From Exiguobacterium sp. RIT594 (lineage in GTDB: Bacteria > Bacillota > Bacilli > Exiguobacteriales > Exiguobacteriaceae): 64,000 nt of DNA. Below, piece after piece: positions 44,807-52,590 of the stretch (position 1 is its first letter; every line of letters starts with the position of its first letter). The notes under the pieces are model-generated. The model worked only from the letters and a program-made list of their open reading frames with translations, was not told where the DNA came from and did no database searches. Both the position numbers and the translations under genes were made by a program. The DNA lies in assembly GCF_003339585.1 (NCBI RefSeq), contig NZ_QPKF01000001.1:124001-188000 (forward strand), in the 5' to 3' direction.

Positions 44807-47632
44807 TCACCCGTTGTAGCGTAATGTCTGGAAAAACCGTAAGACCAGTTCCGCTTCCTGCGTCGTCGTATAGCGTCCGGCATATTGTCCGTCCTCAAAA
44901 GCAGTGACAGTCAGGGTGCAGGAGACCAGCTGCAGACCTTCCGACAACCGGACTTCAAACGTCGCGGTTTGCAGCGGTAAGGGAGTATCGGTCGTAAAGT
45001 AGAGGTGACGTGTACTCGTCCGGTGGGCTTGAATCTCGGAAAAACTAAAGTCAAATGTCTGATTTTGATGTTGCAGCATCTTGATTTTGCCTTGGACCGT
45101 AAAGCTCGGGACATTATCCGAGGCAAGCGAACAGGCTTCGATCGGATACAAGACTTCCCGAATCAGAAAACTTTCCATGACGGCCGCGGACACCGGTCGG
45201 CTGAATAAATACCCTTGGATGTTCGGACATTCAAGCGACCGGAACGTCTCGAGCTGTTGAATCGTTTCAATCCCTTCCGCGATGACGGCAAGATTAAACT
45301 CCTTCGCCATGTAGAGAATACTTTTAACGATGGCTTGGGCTTTCTTATCCTCGGCGATATGGACCGCAAACTGGCGATCGATCTTGACGACATCAATCGG
45401 GTACCGTTGCAGGTAGACCATTGATGAATAGCCTTTTCCGAAATCATCGAGCGCAATCCGGACGCCGAGCCGGCTGACATGTTCCAGCGTCCGGCTGATG
45501 TTCGGATCATCCATGATCAATGCCGCTTCGGTGATTTCCAGTTCCAGCAGCCCGGCCGGCAATTGATACGCAGCCAGTATCTGTTCAATCTGGTGTTCGA
45601 ACCCGGGAATCAAAAACCGTTTCGGCGAGACGTTGACGGATACCGGGACAAGATCGGCACCGGCACTGGACCAGTCAAGCATCGCCTGGCACGCTGTCTC
45701 GACGACCCAGTCGCCGATTGCGATATGCAGGGCACTTTCCTCGGCGAGCGGGATGAAATCATTGGGCGGAATCCGTCCCCATTCCGGGTGTTGCCAGCGG
45801 ATTAACGCTTCGAGACCGATGATTTTCCCCGTCCAGCTGTCGACTTTCGGTTGGTACTCAAGAAACAGTTGTTTCCGTTCAATCGCATAGTGTAAATCCT
45901 GTTCGAGCCGGTAACGGCGGTAATAATCGATATCGAGATTGGACGCATAATGATGGACGGTACTCTGATTTTCACGTCGTGACCGCCGGAGCGCCGTATA
46001 CGAATGTTTCATCAATTCGACCGGATCGTTGCTGTCGTCCGGAAAACGGCTGATGCCGATCGAAACGCGGGTGAATAAGGCGTACGGATCAATTAAAATC
46101 GGTTCGACGGATAAAGACAACAACGTTTCCGCATACGACGTGACATCGTCCTTGAGGCTCGACGGAACGAGGATTGCATATTCGTCGCCTCCGAGGTGTC
46201 CGAAAAAGACACCCTCCGGTTTTGAGGTGTTGAGGAGTGCACTTGTCGCCTGAATCCACTGGTCACCGGAAGCATGACCAAACGCATTGTTAATATCCGA
46301 AATCCGGTTAAACGAAATCGATAAAATCGAAAATGCCGTGTTCGCCTGCATCCAGTCACGGATTGTCTCCGTCAACGAAAGACGGTTCGGCAGACCGGTG
46401 ATCGAGTCATACATCGCCAGCTGTTGCAAACGTTCCTCATACTCTTTTTGAAGTGTAATGTCGTGCATGATGCTGTTCGTGTAGGCAATCGAACCGTCCA
46501 GCTGGAAGACCGGAATCTGCTGGTCCTCAATCCATTTCATACGCCCATCCGGGAACAGCAGACGATACTGGATCGTACTTGCTTTACCAGACTGCAACTG
46601 TAAGATGAAGCGTTTCATTGCCGGTACGTCACGCGGATCGAGTCGCTCGAACAGCCAGTCCTGACTGAGGATCAGATCGTGCGGCAACTCTTCGAAAATC
46701 TGGAAAAATCCTTTGGAATGAAACAACAGACGTCCGGTTGATAAATCGATTTGCGAGATGGCGGCTTCGAGCGCTTCATAGATTTCACGCGTCTGTTCTC
46801 GTTCGAGTGCCAGTTCACGGCGCGCTTCGCTGACTTCTGACAAATCATAGAGAATCAGAGAAATCAGTCCGGTCGGACCATCGCGGCGTAATGCCTTCAG
46901 GCGTAACAGTTGATATTCGTAGTCGGCATTCAGGACGGACACTTCCTGTTCGAATGTATCGATTTCTCCATCAAGCAGGCGAATCATCTGAAAACGGAGC
47001 GGATCAAAATCACGCGGATGGATTCGTTGATGTAACTGTTCATTCGAGAAGGGATTCACCGGACTGGACTCGATTCCCAAGTACTTGATCAAAGAGGGCG
47101 AATACTCAATCGTCCGGTTCGCTGGATCGTAATGAAAGACGACCAGTTCCGGAATCTGTTCCGTCAGTTCCAGTTGCGACCGGATGTGGACGACATCATC
47201 CTCCAACTGTTTTTCGCGGGTGATGTCACGTGCGATCCCGTACACCCCGACGACATGACCATCCTGTTCAATCGGCATGTTCGTGATTTTGAGCGTCAGC
47301 CGGTGTTGATCGGCATGCAGACCTTGTGCCGTATAGTGGACCGTCTCACCGGCCAGGGCCCGCTCGAAAAATGCCGTAACGGACGCATGCTGTTCCGGTG
47401 GATTAAAGACGGCGAAATGATTATATAAAGTTTCCTTCGAATAACCGAGCATCCGTGGAAGTTGTTCGTTGAAATAGATGATTTCACCAAGATGATTAAA
47501 GAAAAAGACAGCATCTGTACTTTGCTGAAAAAAAGGTTCCACACGTTCTGGTCGTGACAGCTCTAACCCGCCAATCAGCAGAGGGGATGTAGATGAACGG
47601 CTCAGCCGTTGCATCGCGTCGAAAAAAGTCAT
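44807..47632 (-). CDS. PAS-PAS-PAS-GGDEF-EAL protein with C-terminal PilZ-like extension
   Basis: A large soluble c-di-GMP signalling protein of 941 residues. Several PAS/PAC modules (residues about 25-400) precede a GGDEF domain whose signature is GGDEY, a conservative change that may weaken cyclase activity. An intact EAL domain follows (LEALIRWQHP, DDFGKGYSS, VIAEGIET). About 100 residues at the end look like a PilZ fold (LYFTTDTPLPLQTATFEVRL) but lack the full RxxxR and DxSxxG motifs. ATG 47632 has GAGGAG 8 bases upstream. A likely promoter is TTGCAA-N18-GATACT on the minus strand. Confidence 0.9.
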   Translation of the reverse strand: MTFFDAMQRLSRSSTSPLLIGGLELSRPERVEPFFQQSTDAVFFFNHLGEIIYFNEQLPRMLGYSKETLYNHFAVFNPPEQHASVTAFFERALAGETVHYTAQGLHADQHRLTLKITNMPIEQDGHVVGVYGIARDITREKQLEDDVVHIRSQLELTEQIPELVVFHYDPANRTIEYSPSLIKYLGIESSPVNPFSNEQLHQRIHPRDFDPLRFQMIRLLDGEIDTFEQEVSVLNADYEYQLLRLKALRRDGPTGLISLILYDLSEVSEARRELALEREQTREIYEALEAAISQIDLSTGRLLFHSKGFFQIFEELPHDLILSQDWLFERLDPRDVPAMKRFILQLQSGKASTIQYRLLFPDGRMKWIEDQQIPVFQLDGSIAYTNSIMHDITLQKEYEERLQQLAMYDSITGLPNRLSLTETIRDWMQANTAFSILSISFNRISDINNAFGHASGDQWIQATSALLNTSKPEGVFFGHLGGDEYAILVPSSLKDDVTSYAETLLSLSVEPILIDPYALFTRVSIGISRFPDDSNDPVELMKHSYTALRRSRRENQSTVHHYASNLDIDYYRRYRLEQDLHYAIERKQLFLEYQPKVDSWTGKIIGLEALIRWQHPEWGRIPPNDFIPLAEESALHIAIGDWVVETACQAMLDWSSAGADLVPVSVNVSPKRFLIPGFEHQIEQILAAYQLPAGLLELEITEAALIMDDPNISRTLEHVSRLGVRIALDDFGKGYSSMVYLQRYPIDVVKIDRQFAVHIAEDKKAQAIVKSILYMAKEFNLAVIAEGIETIQQLETFRSLECPNIQGYLFSRPVSAAVMESFLIREVLYPIEACSLASDNVPSFTVQGKIKMLQHQNQTFDFSFSEIQAHRTSTRHLYFTTDTPLPLQTATFEVRLSEGLQLVSCTLTVTAFEDGQYAGRYTTTQEAELVLRFFQTLRYNG

Positions 47633-47797
47633 AGACAAATCTCCTCACTCGAATTTTTTCTCTCACTCTTAGTATCGGAGTAAACGAAGATCAATTGCAA
47701 TCAAAGTTCGAAGAATAGACTTTTTTTTCAAAAAAAGCGAATCATTTTTTGGAGAATGGGAGGAAGTGGAATGGAAAAGAAGAGGGTGGGACGGGAA

Positions 47798-47933
47798 GTC
47801 TGCTTTCTTTCGCTCGCTTTTCTCGGGCGGAACGGAAGCCGCGGTCGTCGTGACCGTCGACCGGGTCTTCCTTGTTCCTGTCGTCGGAAGCAAAGCTTCC
47901 TTTTCCCGTAGAAGTCGAGCTTCGAAAGCAGAC
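47798..47933. repeat. Structured dispersed repeat, copy A
   Basis: Ends are inverted (GTCTGCTTTC and GAAAGCAGAC). Internal stems are TTCT-CGGG with CCCG-AGAA, GGAAC-GGAAG with CTTCC-GTTCC, and a GGAAGC-AAA-GCTTCC hairpin. The shared core CTCGGGCGGAACG..AGCCGCG is also present in copy B at 53517, where the stem sequences differ but still pair. Confidence 0.8.
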
Positions 47934-47990
47934 GTACCCGAATCATTCGATCGGGCAAAAAATATAAAAAATCATCAACGAAGGAAACGT

Positions 47991-48099
47991 ACAAAAAGAC
48001 AAAAAGACAAAAAGACAAAAAGACAAAAAGACAAAAAGACAAAAAGACAAAAAGACAAAAAGACAAAAAGACAAAAAGACAAAAAGACAAAAAGACAAA
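47991..48099. repeat. 8-base tandem repeat (ACAAAAAG), about 13.6 copies
   Basis: A perfect microsatellite of unit ACAAAAAG over 109 bases without substitutions. It lies 360 bases upstream of the PAS-GGDEF-EAL start and 55 bases past the stop of the secreted repeat protein. Perfect repeats of this length are prone to length change. Confidence 0.95.
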
Positions 48100-48153
48100 C
48101 CCCGCCGATGCCTGTTGAATGGCACATGCTGGAGTTTGTCCATGCTTTACATA

Positions 48154-49287
48154 TTAAATGGCAAGATCAACCGAAGTCTCGCTGGCGTTTGGATCAGCCT
48201 GATCCGGACGGTCGGCATCGTTCATGCCGTGATGGCGTCCCGGTCCATGTCCGCTTGGTCCCTGCTGTAAATCGTCGTAACTTGAGACTTCATCGGCCCG
48301 TTCCTGCATCCGTTCCTTGATGGTTGTCGCTTGTTTTTTCGTGATGGCACCGCTTTTGACTTTCGTGTCGATTGCTTTCGTTTGTTCGGCAAGGACAGCC
48401 TTCTCGAAAGCAGCGAAGGAGATATTGTTCGCTTCCGCAAATTCCGGTAACGGCTGGTTCGCTGCCTTGAACTTCGTCGCATCGAGATTCAACCGTTTCA
48501 AGATAGCGGACGTTGTATCACCGAAGACGTCATGACCAGGACCACCGTGTCCGCCTGGTCCATGTTGACCGCGGTCCGGTAAGTCATCGTAACTGTTAGC
48601 ATCCGAGAACTCTTCTGTCAGGCGGGCTTTGATCTCAGTCGCCTGCTTTTTCGTCATCTTCCCGTCTTTGACGAATTGATCGAGCTGTGTCGTCTGCGCC
48701 GCAAGCAATGCTTTTTTGTAATCTGCGAACTTGATGGACTGGGCTTTCGCATAAGCAGCGAGCGATTGGTTGGCTGCATCGAATGTATCTTGGCTCAGAC
48801 CGAGTGCCTTCAAGACGTCGGCAATCAACGATTCGTTGAAGAAGCCGCCTTTGTCACCGCGATGTCCTTTTGGCATCTGTTCTTTTAAATCAGCATAACT
48901 CGAAACCCCGCTAAAACGTTCTGTATGATGTTTTAACATATCCGCTGCCTGCGACTTCGTTAAGTTACCTGATTTGACGAGTGAAGCGAGCTGTTCTTTT
49001 GCGGCGGCGAGTTCCGCCTTTTTATAGTCACTGAACGAAATTCCTTTTTGTTTGGCCAGATCTGCGATCGATAAACCTTTTTCACGGGCCGCATCGACCT
49101 GCTTTTCCGTCAGATTCAATTTTTTGAGCAGTAATGTAAAATCGAGTCGTTTCATCCCTTCGAAATGCGGACGTTCTGATTTCGTTTCTGTTGAGCTGTC
49201 GTCATTGGTTGCAGCATAAGCAGAAGCTCCTCCTAGTGTTAAGGCGCTGATTGTCAGTGCGGTGATCCATTGTTTTTTGAATTGCAT
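48154..49287 (-). CDS. Secreted triple-repeat protein with His/Gly-rich linkers
   Basis: A 377-residue protein with a signal peptide ending SAYAA. Three repeats of about 100 residues each contain (L/V)L-K-L-L, a (I/K)xFxxYKKAxLAA helix, a KSGxxTKxQA motif and end in SSY(A/D)DL. Linkers are rich in Gly, His and Asp (GQHGPGGHGGPGH, GPSGHGPGRHHG), which could bind metal. It resembles DUF2680/YckD-like proteins in style. It is divergent from a two-component system with a shared direct-repeat array, so it is probably a target of that system. Function unknown. Confidence 0.82.
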   Translation of the reverse strand: MQFKKQWITALTISALTLGGASAYAATNDDSSTETKSERPHFEGMKRLDFTLLLKKLNLTEKQVDAAREKGLSIADLAKQKGISFSDYKKAELAAAKEQLASLVKSGNLTKSQAADMLKHHTERFSGVSSYADLKEQMPKGHRGDKGGFFNESLIADVLKALGLSQDTFDAANQSLAAYAKAQSIKFADYKKALLAAQTTQLDQFVKDGKMTKKQATEIKARLTEEFSDANSYDDLPDRGQHGPGGHGGPGHDVFGDTTSAILKRLNLDATKFKAANQPLPEFAEANNISFAAFEKAVLAEQTKAIDTKVKSGAITKKQATTIKERMQERADEVSSYDDLQQGPSGHGPGRHHGMNDADRPDQADPNASETSVDLAI

Positions 49288-49311
49288 GGGTGATCACTCC
49301 TTTCACTCTTT

Positions 49312-49398
49312 ATGTTAGCGGGACACGCCTGCGAAGTTGTGAGGAAGTTGCAAGGAAATCGCAAAGAAACGTCAACCGTTCAAAAAAGACGGTACACT
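49312..49398. promoter_or_regulatory. Divergent promoter region with four 11-base direct repeats
   Basis: Four consecutive 11-base units at 49333-49376 read GAAGTTGTGAG, GAAGTTGCAAG, GAAATCGCAAA, GAAACGTCAAC. Spacing of one helical turn is typical of OmpR-family binding. A -10 TACACT (49393-49398) faces the regulator gene and TAACAT (49312-49317, minus strand) faces the secreted protein gene. The repeats occupy both -35 regions. Confidence 0.7.
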
Positions 49399-49416
49399 AC
49401 AAGTGGAGGGATGAAG

Positions 49417-50076
49417 ATGCACATATTAGTGATAGAAGATGAACTAAAGCTGGCACAGGTGACGGAACGGTTCCTTCGTCATCACGGCTATACAGTCACA
49501 CTCGCGGCATCGCTTGCGGAGGCTAAAACAAAACTTGCGGGTACGTCGTTTGACGCTGCCCTCGTTGATGTCCGCCTGCCGGACGGGGACGGCTGGTCGC
49601 TTGTCCCGGGTATCAAAGCGACCGTCCCGGCTCCTGTCGTCTTTATGCTGACGTCACGCGGGGAAGCGGACGATCGGGTGTTCGGACTGGAACTGGGAGC
49701 AGATGACTATCTCGTCAAACCGGTTGTCCTCAAGGAATTGATCATCCGACTCGAGCGGGCGTTGAAGCAACGGTTGCCGGTCGGTCGGCAGTTAGGTGAC
49801 GTGACGATTGATGAGAAGGCGCGCCGTGTCCAAAGTGGACCGGACACCGTCAGTCTCGCGAAGATGGAATTCGAACTGTTGGTCTATTTCTTTGAGCACA
49901 TGGGCGAAGCACTGACGCGCGATCAAATTCTCGATGAAGTCTGGGGCTATACGTTCGGAGGCGATACGCGGACGGTCGATACACACGTCAAACAGTTGCG
50001 GGATAAGATGCCGACGATAAAACAACAGTTGAAGACGGTCCACCGGGTCGGCTACCGGTTGGAGGCAATCGAATGA
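49417..50076 (+). CDS. OmpR-family response regulator
   Basis: A 219-residue regulator. The receiver has VIEDELKLAQ, the phosphorylated Asp in ALVDVRLPDGDGW and Lys in DYLVKPV. The winged-helix output domain ends TVHRVGYRLE. ATG 49417 has GGAGGG 6 bases upstream. An in-frame ATG at 49411 touches that site, and starts further upstream lie in the promoter. It overlaps the kinase by 4 bases. It probably binds the 11-base repeats just upstream. Confidence 0.92.
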   Translation: MHILVIEDELKLAQVTERFLRHHGYTVTLAASLAEAKTKLAGTSFDAALVDVRLPDGDGWSLVPGIKATVPAPVVFMLTSRGEADDRVFGLELGADDYLVKPVVLKELIIRLERALKQRLPVGRQLGDVTIDEKARRVQSGPDTVSLAKMEFELLVYFFEHMGEALTRDQILDEVWGYTFGGDTRTVDTHVKQLRDKMPTIKQQLKTVHRVGYRLEAIE

Positions 50077-51338
50077 GTAAGTTGATGCGAAAATTTTTGC
50101 TGGCTGTCATTGCGCCGTTATTGATTATGGGTATACTCAGTTTCAGTCTGACGGCGTTCCTCGTCAACCGGTTTGCGGAAGATGAACGTTACAGTCAGTT
50201 GATGCGGGAAGCAAATATCATCGAGGAAGCACTGGCGGAAAATCGTCCGGTCCCGCGGGAAATCCAAGGGTTTATCACGCGTGACGGGGTGACGGAACGA
50301 ATCGGGGGACGGGGACGGCAAGTCATCGAACTGCCGATTCTTGACGATCTCAAACAAAAAGACATCATCGAAGTCCAGGGGAACCGGCTGTTGACGTATC
50401 AGTTGAAGAGCGGCGATACGGTCATCACGACGATTCGCGAAGCACCGCTCGCAAGCAGTGCCCTCGATGGCGTCTATCTGGCGATTGGTGTTGCGTTACT
50501 TGCCGCCTTACTGCTGGCAACCGGGCTGGCCTATTACATGGGACGGCAATTCATCCGGCCGATCATGGAACTGCGGACGGTCGCCAAACAGATTGGCGAC
50601 GGACAAAAAGACGTGCTTTTACCTGACCGCCCGAATGATGAAGTCGGTGATCTGATTCATGCGGTCGATGAGATGCAGGAACAGCTTGTCCAAAAAGAAG
50701 CATTACAAAAATCGTTTATTGCCGGAATCACGCACGATTTACGGACACCGCTCGCCATCATCCGCAACGAGACGGAAGCTCTGGCGGCCGGAGTGATTCC
50801 AGTCGACGAACTGCCGGACGTCACAACCAGTATCATCGAAGAAACGGATCGGCTTGGGCTGTTGATTGACGAGACGCTGGTCTATTCGAAACTCGCCGGC
50901 GGAATGATGCCGCTTGACCGGACGGAGGTGGCCGTGGATCAATTAGTCGAAGAAACGGCGGAACGGTTACGATTGACGTTCAAAAAAGACGGTCTTCGTT
51001 TAACGGTCGCGACAGCACCGGTCCTGTTCTCGCTTGATCGGCGGATGTTCGAACGGGTTCTCGTCAATTTTCTGATGAACGCCTATGTCGCTGCCCCGAG
51101 CGGAAGTGAAGTGTTCGTCCGGCTGACAGCAACCGAATTGACGGTGGAGGACGCCGGAAGCGGTGTCGCAGAAAACGACCGGTCAACGATCTGGGATTTG
51201 TATGTCAAACAGACCGGCGGCTCCGGGCATGGTCTCGGTCTTGCGATCAGCCGGTTGATTCTCGACAGCCACGGGCTGAAGTACGGTGTCCGGGACAGCG
51301 CGCTTGGCGGTGCCTGCTTTTATATCCGGTTCAAATAG
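50073..51338 (+). CDS. Sensor histidine kinase with extracellular domain
   Basis: A 421-residue membrane kinase. Helices at about 8-31 and 132-154 enclose an extracellular sensor of about 100 residues. A HAMP region, the His in GITHDLRTPLAII and the ATPase motifs (NFLMNAYVA, EDAGSGV, GHGLGLAIS) follow. It is the partner of the regulator it overlaps. The signal is unknown; the divergent envelope protein suggests cell-surface sensing. Confidence 0.93.
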   Translation: MSKLMRKFLLAVIAPLLIMGILSFSLTAFLVNRFAEDERYSQLMREANIIEEALAENRPVPREIQGFITRDGVTERIGGRGRQVIELPILDDLKQKDIIEVQGNRLLTYQLKSGDTVITTIREAPLASSALDGVYLAIGVALLAALLLATGLAYYMGRQFIRPIMELRTVAKQIGDGQKDVLLPDRPNDEVGDLIHAVDEMQEQLVQKEALQKSFIAGITHDLRTPLAIIRNETEALAAGVIPVDELPDVTTSIIEETDRLGLLIDETLVYSKLAGGMMPLDRTEVAVDQLVEETAERLRLTFKKDGLRLTVATAPVLFSLDRRMFERVLVNFLMNAYVAAPSGSEVFVRLTATELTVEDAGSGVAENDRSTIWDLYVKQTGGSGHGLGLAISRLILDSHGLKYGVRDSALGGACFYIRFK

Positions 51339-51345
51339 GGCGAAA

Positions 51346-51386
51346 AAAAGGTCCCGTCCTTCACCTGAGTGAAGAGCGGGACCTGT
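51346..51386 (-). terminator. Terminator between convergent genes
   Basis: AGGTCCCG.CTTCAC pairs with GTGAAG.CGGGACCT; the minus strand continues into a T-run. It probably ends both transcripts. Confidence 0.85.
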
Positions 51387-51389
51387 TGG

Positions 51390-51893
51390 TTATTCAGAAT
51401 CGTTGGCTTGAACGAGACTCGGTTTGACGAGCGTATAGAACTCATCGCTCATCCCGACGCGGCTGCCCATCTGACAGGCGAGCTCAAGTGTCTCCTGGTA
51501 GAATTTCGCGACCAGACTATGGTTTTTGATATGCATGTCCTTCATTGCCTTTTCGACACCAAGGACGACTTTCGCAATCTGGTCATCGGCGTCATTGCGA
51601 ACCGGGACAACGTTTTCCGGCAGATCCACTTCTTTGTCGTGTCCGTTAAAGCGGAACGACGCCCCGAAACCGAGATGCTCGAGGAAGAAGTGCGGTAACA
51701 ATTTACCGGCGAAGAACTGGTGCCACTCTGATTCTTTCATCGTATCCATGTCGCGTTTGAACGATGTCGTTGCAAGTGCATAGCGGTCATGTGTATCTTT
51801 CATGAACTTCTCGAGGATTGGTACCTGCATCGCAAACGAATTCTTCAGCAGATTATCGAGCTGTTCTTGCGTTAATAGTTCTTGTTCAGCCAT
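51390..51893 (-). CDS. Unknown 167-residue cytoplasmic protein
   Basis: A soluble, mainly helical protein beginning MAEQELLTQEQLDNLLKN, without signal peptide or membrane helix. The stretch HFFLEHLGFGASFRFNGHDKEVDLPENVVPV is notable but matches no family I recognise. ATG 51893 has a GGGG site 8 bases away; the longer frame (51953) lacks one. It is convergent with the kinase gene and has its own terminator. Confidence 0.7.
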   Translation of the reverse strand: MAEQELLTQEQLDNLLKNSFAMQVPILEKFMKDTHDRYALATTSFKRDMDTMKESEWHQFFAGKLLPHFFLEHLGFGASFRFNGHDKEVDLPENVVPVRNDADDQIAKVVLGVEKAMKDMHIKNHSLVAKFYQETLELACQMGSRVGMSDEFYTLVKPSLVQANDSE

Positions 51894-51971
51894 CAGTTTA
51901 ACCCCATTTCGTTTCGTTAGTTCTATCGTAAGAAATTTAGACAATTCCGTCAAATCTTTTTCAAGAATAGA

Positions 51972-51996
51972 GTTTACCTATTTCGCAAAAGGGAAT
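51972..51996 (+). promoter_or_regulatory. Candidate sigma-B (general stress) promoter
   Basis: GTTTAC, 13 bases, GGGAAT matches the sigma-B consensus (GTTTAA-N12-15-GGGWAW) with one change. It lies 35 bases upstream of the secreted protein start at 52031. Confidence 0.6.
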
Positions 51997-52030
51997 TCCT
52001 CTACTATCGAAGAGTTAAGGGGGAGTTAGC

Positions 52031-52513
52031 ATGAAACGAGTAGCAATGACAGGGGTATTAATCGGAGCATGTCTAATTCCGGTGACAGCTTTCGGCGCAA
52101 GTAACGTAACGTACAAAACAGGTACGATTCAAAACAAGGACTTCGGCTATTCCGTCAAGGCGACGACCGCCTTGCAGACAGCAATCAAGCAGGATAAGGT
52201 CGATGTCGTCAAAAACAAAACCGTCAAGACGAAATACGGCACCGTGACACGCAGCGGGACGTTTTCGCTCTACTATAAAGTAAAGGGCAAAGATCAAATG
52301 CTCGTCAACTTGAACTTTGAACCGAAAAAATTAACGAAAAAACAATTTGAGAAGCAGGTCGGGTTTGGAACGTATCTCGGCACAAAAGGCAATAAAACAT
52401 ACTATTATGTGCAACCGACGGAAGCTGTCAAAGGTGCAGCCGGAAAGCAAAAGATTGCCGACCTGATCACACGCGACGTTCCGGCGATGATGAAGACATT
52501 CAAATTAAAATGA
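52031..52513 (+). CDS. Small secreted protein, probable stress protein
   Basis: A 160-residue protein with a signal peptide (MTGVLIGACLIPVTAFGA), then a Lys- and Tyr-rich basic domain (TKYGTVTRSGTFSLYYKVKG; TYLGTKGNKTYYYVQPTEA). It is predicted to be exported. AAGGGGGAG precedes the ATG and a sigma-B-like promoter is present, so it may belong to the general stress response. No family recognised. Confidence 0.75.
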   Translation: MKRVAMTGVLIGACLIPVTAFGASNVTYKTGTIQNKDFGYSVKATTALQTAIKQDKVDVVKNKTVKTKYGTVTRSGTFSLYYKVKGKDQMLVNLNFEPKKLTKKQFEKQVGFGTYLGTKGNKTYYYVQPTEAVKGAAGKQKIADLITRDVPAMMKTFKLK

Positions 52514-52528
52514 GGAAACTGCAAGGAG

Positions 52529-52557
52529 CACTAGCTTTTGCTAGTGCTTCTTTTGAT
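52529..52557 (+). terminator. Terminator after the secreted stress protein
   Basis: AGCACTAGC pairs with GCTAGTGCT around TTTT, then a T-rich run. Confidence 0.9.
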
Positions 52558-52590
52558 GGTCCGATATAGTAAAGGTTGAGGTGAAGTGAA

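Larger units (their letters stand above)
47639..48153. other. Noncoding intergenic region holding a structured repeat and a microsatellite
   Basis: About 515 bases without a credible gene. It contains the promoter region of the PAS-GGDEF-EAL gene at its left end, a 136-base structured repeat (47798-47933) and an 8-base tandem repeat (47991-48099). ORFs here merely read through these repeats. Confidence 0.7.

Noticed and set aside
47991-48099. Possible CRISPR array.
   Set aside because: The unit is 8 bases with no spacers; it is a simple microsatellite.
47766-48320. A 184-codon plus-strand frame, and minus-strand frames, reading through the 8-bp tandem repeat.
   Set aside because: The peptides (KDKKTKRQ or SFCLFVFL repeats) are only products of the repeat, overlap the structured repeat and the end of the secreted protein gene, and lack ribosome sites.
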